In this document: piece after piece, positions 5,409-9,558 of the stretch | Position numbering within the stretch: position 1 is the stretch's first letter | Layout of the letters: each line of letters opens with the position of its first letter | Assembly: GCA_021162325.1 (NCBI GenBank) | Contig: JAGGYV010000221.1 | Coordinates: forward strand, 1 to 9,558 | Reading direction: 5' to 3' | Source of the DNA: Desulfobacteraceae bacterium | GTDB taxonomy: Bacteria > Desulfobacterota > Desulfobacteria > Desulfobacterales > Desulfosalsimonadaceae | Length of the DNA stretch: 9,558 nt | The notes under the pieces: model-generated | Seen by the model: only the letters and a program-made list of their open reading frames with translations | The model's database searches: none | What the model was told of the DNA's origin: nothing | Program-made: the position numbers and the translations under genes

Positions 5409-6203
5409 ATGGACTTTGGTGATGTAATATTTTTTCTTGTTTTTGTTGGCATTATTATTTCCAATATTATGAAACATTTGAAAAAAATTGATAAACAGAC
5501 ACCCGGAAATAAAAAATCCGAAACACCATCTGGGGCACCGCCTGAAAAAAAATCCGGGTGGAAAAATGTGCTGGAACAAATGCTGGAAGAAGCCAGAAAG
5601 CAGATGGAAAACCAGGCGGAAACGGAGCCTGCAGGTTCGCCCCTTAAGCATCCAACCGGGAAGCATCCCACCGGGTGGGAAGATATAATTTCCGAAAAAG
5701 ATCCTGTGAAACAGGAGCCGGGAGAAAGTTCGGAAAGGGCAAAAGCATCCCGTCCGCCGGTCATTTATGATGATCCCATTCGGGAAAACGCAAAGTTTTG
5801 GCCGGAATGCATGCGTTGTAATGATCCCATGAAAGCGATAACGGATCTGGGAACCGGAAAGCAAAGCGGTCTGATTTATTGTGACAGCTGCGGTGAACAG
5901 CATAAATATCAGATTTTAAATGGGGAGTTAAAATTAAAACAGACGGAAACGACCCGGGAAAAATCGGAGATAATCCCTGAAAGAAGGTATTGGAAAGTTG
6001 AGGAGAAACGCAGCGTGCATGGAAAAATGAGCACTGCCATGCCTCCGGATGCAGCCCCGGCAGCCAGAGGAATAAAAGCCGGAGGAATAAAAGCCGGAGG
6101 AATAAAAATATCCCATCAATTGTCCCGGGAAGGTCTCAGAAGCGCAGTGGTCTGGTCGGAAATATTGGGTAAGCCGTTGGGGTTGAGGGACTTTGAAATA
6201 TAA
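5409..6203 (+). CDS. Membrane-anchored protein with zinc-ribbon-like motif (264 aa), unknown function
   Basis: I do not recognise a named family. Residues 4-20 (GDVIFFLVFVGIIISNI) form one membrane anchor, then a basic, proline- and glutamate-rich linker with an amphipathic helix (WKNVLEQMLEEARKQMENQ, 51-69). Residues 134-161 carry C134-x2-C137-x20-C158-x2-C161, a zinc-ribbon-like arrangement flanked by short strands. The C-terminus (LREGLRSAVVWSEILGKPLGLR-like, 239-260) resembles a tail I recall from other delta-proteobacterial proteins, usually written LRxAIxxSEILGxPxxLR. Two 15-bp tandem repeats (KHPTG twice; GIKAG about 2.6 times) lie in disordered regions. AAAAGGA at 5397-5403 supports the ATG. 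It follows floA by 181 bp in the same direction, so it may assist the FloA/NfeD complex; this is inference. Its 3' end is duplicated downstream. Confidence 0.8.
   Translation: MDFGDVIFFLVFVGIIISNIMKHLKKIDKQTPGNKKSETPSGAPPEKKSGWKNVLEQMLEEARKQMENQAETEPAGSPLKHPTGKHPTGWEDIISEKDPVKQEPGESSERAKASRPPVIYDDPIRENAKFWPECMRCNDPMKAITDLGTGKQSGLIYCDSCGEQHKYQILNGELKLKQTETTREKSEIIPERRYWKVEEKRSVHGKMSTAMPPDAAPAARGIKAGGIKAGGIKISHQLSREGLRSAVVWSEILGKPLGLRDFEI
5646..5675 (+). repeat. 15-bp tandem duplication inside the zinc-ribbon gene
   Basis: AAGCATCCAACCGGG (5646-5660) and AAGCATCCCACCGGG (5661-5675) differ at one base and encode KHPTG twice (residues 80-89), in the flexible linker. Confidence 0.9.
6068..6107 (+). 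repeat. 15-bp tandem repeat, about 2.7 units, inside the zinc-ribbon gene
   Basis: AGGAATAAAAGCCGG at 6068-6082 and 6083-6097, then a partial unit 6098-6107. It encodes GIKAG-GIKAG-GIK (residues 221-233), just before the conserved C-terminal tail. Confidence 0.9.
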
Positions 6204-6323
6204 TTAGTCGCTGAACGAAAACCATGAATTCAAGCTGTCATTACGAGGAGAGAGGAACGACCGACGAAGTAATCCCCGTATTCATGAGACAGGAAATTGA
6301 TAGTTGAGGGATTTTGGAATATA
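6182..6323. repeat. 21-bp direct repeats duplicating the zinc-ribbon gene's 3' end, flanking a hairpin repeat
   Basis: 6182-6202 and 6303-6323 match at 19 of 21 bases. The first copy encodes the real C-terminus LRDFEI-stop. The second copy read in the same way gives LRDFGI-stop. Between them lies a nested hairpin repeat: CATGAAT (6223-6229) pairs with ATTCATG (6280-6286), and ATTAC (6240-6244) pairs with GTAAT (6269-6273), around a GAGGAGAGAGGAACGACCGA core. This core resembles the widespread GTCATTGCGAGGAGCGAAGCGACGAAGCAATC type dispersed repeat. The arrangement looks like an insertion with duplication of the target. Confidence 0.7.
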
Positions 6324-6366
6324 GGAAAGGCCATTTATAGACAATATATAAACCCTAATTTTATTT

Positions 6367-6423
6367 AAAAAACCACAAAAGCAAAAGAATATTGATTTTT
6401 TTACTGCTTTTGTGGTTTTTTTT
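6367..6423 (+). terminator. Strong intrinsic terminator, probably bidirectional
   Basis: The 17-nt arm AAAAAACCACAAAAGCA (6367-6383) is perfectly complementary to TGCTTTTGTGGTTTTTT (6405-6421), with a 21-nt loop and an eight-T run (6416-6423). The matching A-run on the left gives the same structure on the other strand. It ends the floA/zinc-ribbon transcript and insulates the CHAP gene. Confidence 0.85.
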
Positions 6424-6474
6424 GTGATGATTGTTATATTATAAAAAAATTTGTTTTTAATTATTATCATTTTT

Positions 6475-6491
6475 GGAGTATTTAAGAATTG
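6475..6491 (+). promoter_or_regulatory. Ribosome binding site deciding the TTG start of the CHAP gene
   Basis: GGAG (6475-6478) precedes TTG (6489) by 10 nt. There is no in-frame ATG before the signal peptide, so TTG is the only start that keeps it. Confidence 0.65.
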
Positions 6492-7439
6492 GTTGAAAAA
6501 CAGAACAGCGCAGGAAATAAGCTCGGCATCTGTTTGGCTTTTATTGGTACATTCTTACTTATATTTGGCTTAACCGATATATCATATGCCGCGACGAATA
6601 CGACAGATCCGTTAATGATTGAAAGAGACCTTTGGGTGACGGGAAATCATTTTGAAACACCGGTTGGACGTTCCTTTTTGCCGGTAAGCATTTTCCCGGT
6701 TGATAAGTTCCCCTGGTTTCAGTCGGTCCATCTTTCGAACGCGGCCAGTCGGTCCGGACGGATTTGCTTTACGGGGACAATAGAAGACGACGCTATGCTT
6801 AAAAACATTAAAGTCGTGGTGCGCACGTCAACAGGTTCCAGTTTTGAAGTTCTTAATAAGCCGATTTCCGGATGCCGTATCGATCTTTCAGGCTTTTGTA
6901 TTGAAGGGCTTTATGATTTGCAAACCGGAAATGGCGGAAATTATGAAGTCATTCTGACCGCAAAAGATGGTGCCAATCAGGTTATTTCAAAAACTTTTTT
7001 TATCTCCGTACCTTCAAGCCTCGGCTGTCAACAGGATTTGTACGGCGGACAATGTGTTAATTATGTGCGGGATTTTTTTGGCGGTCGGTATGATTTAATG
7101 CCGGGGCTTTGTATCTATGCGGATTGCGGTGCATATCATGCATGGGAAGCATGGGATCTGGGGTATGGAAGAGGGCGTATGCCGGCAAACAAATCGATTC
7201 TTATCATGGGTAAGGAGAATTTAAGGTTTGGGCATATGGCAGTCGTTTTAGACCATCAGCGGAACGTTGACGGTACGTATACATTGACGGTGTATGAGTC
7301 AAATTGGGATCGTGATGAATTGATTGACTGTAATGTTCGCTATACCTATTTCCCCGAAACGTCAAAAGTTATCAGAGAAGGCCGGGCAAAGCGTTATGGT
7401 GTGGTGGGTTTTATTTATAGTGAGACTGTTCATAATTGA
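6489..7439 (+). CDS. Exported CHAP-domain protein (putative peptidoglycan amidase/endopeptidase), 316 aa
   Basis: A signal peptide (positive N-terminus, hydrophobic 12-28, ISYAA cleavage site near 34-35) leads to a beta-rich middle region (about 40-176). That region includes a short FPVDKFPWFQSVHLSNAASR stretch and an Ig-like segment (RICFTGTIEDDAMLKNIKVVVRT... GNYEVILTAKD). The C-terminal CHAP domain (about 178-310) has the nucleophile in GGQCVNYVRDFFG (Cys189), the histidine in FGHMAVVLDH (His249), and the polar third residue in VYESNWD (Glu270/Asn272). CHAP enzymes cut peptidoglycan cross-bridges or the muramyl-peptide bond, so a role in envelope remodelling, or as a secreted lytic effector, is likely. 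Six other cysteines (four in the mature region before Cys189, C208 and C213 after it, and C281) suggest disulfides outside the cytoplasm. The region upstream (6424-6474) is AT-rich with possible -10 boxes but no convincing -35. Confidence 0.85.
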   Translation: MVEKQNSAGNKLGICLAFIGTFLLIFGLTDISYAATNTTDPLMIERDLWVTGNHFETPVGRSFLPVSIFPVDKFPWFQSVHLSNAASRSGRICFTGTIEDDAMLKNIKVVVRTSTGSSFEVLNKPISGCRIDLSGFCIEGLYDLQTGNGGNYEVILTAKDGANQVISKTFFISVPSSLGCQQDLYGGQCVNYVRDFFGGRYDLMPGLCIYADCGAYHAWEAWDLGYGRGRMPANKSILIMGKENLRFGHMAVVLDHQRNVDGTYTLTVYESNWDRDELIDCNVRYTYFPETSKVIREGRAKRYGVVGFIYSETVHN

Positions 7440-7508
7440 TACGGTGAACCAGATACAGAATTTTGATTTTCAAATAACTGAATAATGGATGGTTGGATAA
7501 ATTTTTTT

Positions 7509-7539
7509 GGTGGATTACGCGCTGACGCGCTAATCCACC
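7509..7539. repeat. Hairpin repeat (GGTGGATTA...TAATCCACC)
   Basis: GGTGGATTA (7509-7517) pairs with TAATCCACC (7531-7539), and GCGC pairs with GCGC inside with one bulged C. This belongs to a widely dispersed type that I recall as GTAGGGTGGATTAGCGC.... It sits 70 bp after the CHAP stop. No T-run follows on the plus strand, but seven Ts precede it, so on the minus strand it would resemble a terminator. Confidence 0.65.
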
Positions 7540-7571
7540 CTACTGGGAAGTGTAACGAAATACATCACTTG

Positions 7572-7632
7572 CCGGGTTAGAAACCCGGTCAGCAGAAGTT
7601 ATTTGTTGATACAGTGGCGAAGCCGCCATCAA
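7572..7632. repeat. Two adjacent small hairpins upstream of the repeat-protein gene
   Basis: CCGGGTT-AGA-AACCCGG (7572-7588) is a perfect 7-bp stem. TTGA (7606-7609) with TCAA (7629-7632), and TGGCG (7615-7619) with CGCCA (7624-7628), form a second stem just before the ribosome binding site. They could be in the leader of the 7665 gene, but no known riboswitch pattern is recognisable. Confidence 0.5.
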
Positions 7633-7650
7633 TTCAATACGGAGATAATA

Positions 7651-7667
7651 GGAGAGAATAATCGTTG
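7651..7667 (+). promoter_or_regulatory. Ribosome binding site deciding the TTG start of the repeat-protein gene
   Basis: GGAGAG (7651-7656; core GGAG) lies 10 nt before TTG (7665). The first in-frame ATG (7698) has no such sequence upstream. Spacing and start context (TTGGTTG) are the same as for the CHAP gene. Confidence 0.6.
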
Positions 7668-9260
7668 GTTGCAAAGAAACAAAAGTCATTTTATAAAATG
7701 CGGCGGGGTTTTTCAGGGGTCATATTTTTGATTTTCCTGGCCTGTTTTTCAAGCGTCTCATCCGCTTCAGAAAAAATAATGAAACGGGACACCAATAATG
7801 ACGGCGTTATTGATCAGGTCGCATATATTGACGCCGATGGCAATGTGGCAAGGCTGGAAACCGACAAAGACGCTGACGGCAAGAATGAATCAATTCAATA
7901 TTATGAAAACGGTAACCTGACGCGAACGGAAAAAGATACCAACGGTGACGGAACAATGGATATCCGGAATTTTTTTTCAAAAGGCCGCCGCGTTTCCCAG
8001 GAGAAAACAGACCGAAAAGGACATGTGATTGATGTGATCTTGTTTGATGAAACCGAAAAAATTTCAGAAATTAAAAAAGACACGGATAAAAATGGATCAT
8101 TTGATCGGCATTTTTTTTACACCGCCGGCACCCTGGTATCTTCCACCCGTGATGAGACCGGTGACGGAAACGTCAATGTCTGGAAAACATATCAAAACAA
8201 ACAGGTGGTCTATAAAAAGGTAGATGAAAACGGGGATGGATTAGCGGAAACAGAAATTTTTTACAATCAAAACCAGGAGCCTGCGAAATCCAGCCATGAT
8301 CTGGATTTGGACGGTTATCCTGAAACCCGTCGGGAATACAGGGATGGGAAATTGGTGACGGAGAAAAAGGATTTAAATCAGGACACCGTATTTGATTTGA
8401 TGATTGAATATCAGGCCGATCAGGAAGTCGTTGAAACGCAGGATGTCAATTTTGACGGAACGATTGATATTAAAACCCGCTATAAAAATGGGAAGCGCGT
8501 TCAATATCAAAAGGATACGGATGATGACGGTATCATGGATCGCACGGTTTTTTTTGATATAGATGGAAATCCGTTCAAAATCGTTCTGGATACAAACGCA
8601 GACGGCGCTCCGGACCAGTGGCAGGGGTATGAAAATGCGTTGCTGGAATGGTTTGAAAGTGACAGAAATAAAGACGGGAAACCGGATCTGAAAATATTTT
8701 ATACCAATGGTGAGAAGCAGCGGCTGATTAAAGATGATGATTTTAATGAGTTTTTTGAAATTACCCAAAAATTTGACCAGGACGGCTGGAACGTAATGAT
8801 AGAAGTCGATTCCGATGAAAATAAGATTGTTGATGTGATTCTTTTCTATACCGAAGAAGGTTTGGCAAGAAAAGATATGGATGAAACCGGTGACGGCCGC
8901 ATTGATTCTCGCGAATATTATGATGGCAGCGGGAAAATGATCAAAAGCGAAGAAGCCGTTGACGGTGCCGGGTGTTTAAACATGACCTGGTATTATGATG
9001 AATCAGAATCGCCGGTCCGTGCTGAAAAAGATGCCGATGCCGATGGCCGGGCGGATATCTGGTATTTTTATGTCGACAACCGCCTGGCCGCTGTCCGCGA
9101 GGACACCAATCATGACGGTAAGCCGGATGTGTGGGAAGAGTTTGACGCAGCAGAAGAGATGATCCGCCGGTCAAAGGATTTGAATTTTGACGGCATTCCC
9201 GACATTAAAGAAGATTTTACAAAAGCAAATACTGTTCCTGAGTCAAGTAGTAATGATTGA
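7665..9260 (+). CDS. Exported repeat protein: about twenty 24-residue DxDxDG calcium-loop-like repeats (531 aa)
   Basis: A signal peptide (basic 1-14, hydrophobic 18-30, SSA cleavage near 34; Cys27 in FLAC is a poor lipobox) is followed by a tandem array filling about 40-520. Loop starts fall near residues 42, 67, 91, 115, 139, 163, 187, 212, 236, 260, 284, 309, 333, 357, 382, 406, 431, 456, 480 and 505. The consensus is [KR]-D-x-[ND]-x-D-G-x-x-D-x-x-x-x-[YF]-x-x-G-x. The loop resembles EF-hand or thrombospondin-3 calcium loops, and the second half (YYENGNL, RYKNGKRV) resembles MORN-2/YwqK strand pairs. Units near 115, 357 and 431 have degenerate loops. The only mature-region cysteine is in the decayed unit at about 437. 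Probably a rigid, acidic calcium-stabilised solenoid; no enzyme domain is seen and its function is unknown. It lies 225 bp after the CHAP gene. Confidence 0.88.
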   Translation: MVAKKQKSFYKMRRGFSGVIFLIFLACFSSVSSASEKIMKRDTNNDGVIDQVAYIDADGNVARLETDKDADGKNESIQYYENGNLTRTEKDTNGDGTMDIRNFFSKGRRVSQEKTDRKGHVIDVILFDETEKISEIKKDTDKNGSFDRHFFYTAGTLVSSTRDETGDGNVNVWKTYQNKQVVYKKVDENGDGLAETEIFYNQNQEPAKSSHDLDLDGYPETRREYRDGKLVTEKKDLNQDTVFDLMIEYQADQEVVETQDVNFDGTIDIKTRYKNGKRVQYQKDTDDDGIMDRTVFFDIDGNPFKIVLDTNADGAPDQWQGYENALLEWFESDRNKDGKPDLKIFYTNGEKQRLIKDDDFNEFFEITQKFDQDGWNVMIEVDSDENKIVDVILFYTEEGLARKDMDETGDGRIDSREYYDGSGKMIKSEEAVDGAGCLNMTWYYDESESPVRAEKDADADGRADIWYFYVDNRLAAVREDTNHDGKPDVWEEFDAAEEMIRRSKDLNFDGIPDIKEDFTKANTVPESSSND

Positions 9261-9275
9261 TGGCTTCGTAAAAAG

Positions 9276-9432
9276 CTTATTACGGCGCTTGCGCCGCTGT
9301 AACCATCAATAAGTAAAAACGATTTATTATATTTATTATCCCGCAGAGACGCAGAGACGCAAAGATTTTTTCCTCTGCGATCTCTGCGTCTCTGCGCGAG
9401 ATAATGGTTTTTAAGAATTACTTATTTGGAAG
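9276..9432. mobile_element. Putative nested non-coding insertion inside the palindromic element
   Basis: This segment is absent from the uninterrupted copy at 940-1063. It contains a GC hairpin CGGCGC-TT-GCGCCG (9283-9296) and the CGCAGAGACGCAGAGA hairpin (9342-9396). Candidate target duplications are AAG at both edges, or CTTATT at 9276-9281 and 9421-9426. It is too short to code for a transposase. Confidence 0.45.
9342..9396. repeat. CGCAGAGACGCAGAGA inverted repeat
   Basis: CGCAGAGACGCAGAGA (9342-9357) is perfectly complementary to TCTCTGCGTCTCTGCG (9381-9396), with looser pairing inside (CGCAAAGA with TCTGCGA) and outside (TTATC with GATAA). This sequence type is dispersed in many bacterial genomes. 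Confidence 0.75.
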
Positions 9433-9558
9433 TCCAAATTCTTTGTTGCGCTGCATCCTTCGTCTCTTCAAAGTACGCTAAGTACGAATCATCACTCAGG
9501 ATTTGCGCGCCTCGCCAATTTTAAGATTTGGTGGAACTTTTTTCTTTGCCATCGAAAT

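Larger units (their letters stand above)
9260..9553. repeat. Palindromic element (copy 5 of family) split by a nested insertion
   Basis: The left end ATGGCTTCGTAAAAAG (9260-9275) is identical to that at 940. The rest of the element resumes at about 9431 (GTCCAAATTC...) and runs to 9553 (CTTTGCCATC), closely matching 960-1063. It includes the GTAC-GCTAA-GTAC apex (9473-9485). The left end overlaps the A of the preceding TGA stop. Roughly 155 bp lie between the two parts. Confidence 0.75.

Noticed and set aside
5283..5903. 206-codon open frame on the minus strand
   Set aside because: It lies antisense to the zinc-ribbon gene and runs into the palindrome at 5231-5361. Its translation is rich in Phe, Arg, Cys and His with no domain pattern, while the plus-strand frame has an anchor, cysteine motif and ribosome binding site.
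6282..6470. 62-codon minus-strand frame in the intergenic region
   Set aside because: It passes through the intrinsic terminator and AT-rich DNA, giving a Lys/Ile/Phe-rich low-complexity product. The terminator is the better explanation.
8373..8768. 131-codon minus-strand frame inside the repeat-protein gene
   Set aside because: The Ile/Phe-rich translation is what the reverse of Asp/Lys/Glu codons gives. The plus-strand repeats explain the composition.
9342..9396. Intrinsic terminator for the repeat-protein gene
   Set aside because: The stem is strong but is not followed by a T-run, lies 80 bp past the stop, and the same sequence type is a dispersed repeat. A role in ending transcription is possible but not supported by its form.

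Overview
The window looks like chromosomal DNA of a Gram-negative, delta-proteobacterial type organism (Desulfobacterota / Desulfobacterales-like). This is an inference from the moderate GC content, the protein families present, and the dense palindromic intergenic repeats typical of those genomes. There is no rRNA, tRNA or other lineage marker to confirm it. Eight protein genes are supported. At least four of them start with TTG or GTG.

Layout. Positions 1-570 hold no gene, only stacked hairpin repeats. On the minus strand, 1587-571 carries a PtsN/fructose-type PTS EIIA protein followed by a small PII-like protein, with a palindromic repeat between them. A 210-bp divergent promoter region (1588-1797) has a good sigma-70-type promoter in each direction and a perfect palindrome over the minus-strand -35. 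On the plus strand follow a long NfeD protein (ClpP-class protease domain, membrane domain, OB fold), overlapped by 4 bp by a short NfeD protein. Next come a 383-bp spacer, floA (flotillin-like), and a membrane-anchored protein with a four-cysteine zinc-ribbon-like motif. A strong intrinsic terminator at 6367-6423 closes this block. Beyond it are two exported proteins: a CHAP-domain (cysteine amidase/peptidase) protein, and a 531-residue protein made almost entirely of about twenty 24-residue repeats with calcium-binding-loop character.

How the genes may work together. NfeD proteins and flotillin/stomatin-family scaffolds are established partners, so nfeD-nfeD-floA is a membrane-microdomain and membrane-stress module comparable to the yqeZ-yqfA(floA) locus of Bacillus. 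The zinc-ribbon protein sits where an accessory factor would, but its role is unknown. The EIIA and PII-like proteins look like a small regulatory pair. The CHAP and repeat proteins probably act in the periplasm or at the cell surface.

The most striking non-coding signal is a family of long imperfect palindromes (2-172, 940-1063, 3838-3975, 5231-5361, 9260-9553). They share arm sequences but have different centres, and most lie at gene 3' ends. One supplies the stop codon of the short NfeD gene, and one appears split by a nested 155-bp insertion. Three separate 15-bp in-frame tandem repeats occur in two genes, and the 3' end of the zinc-ribbon gene is duplicated 121 bp downstream.
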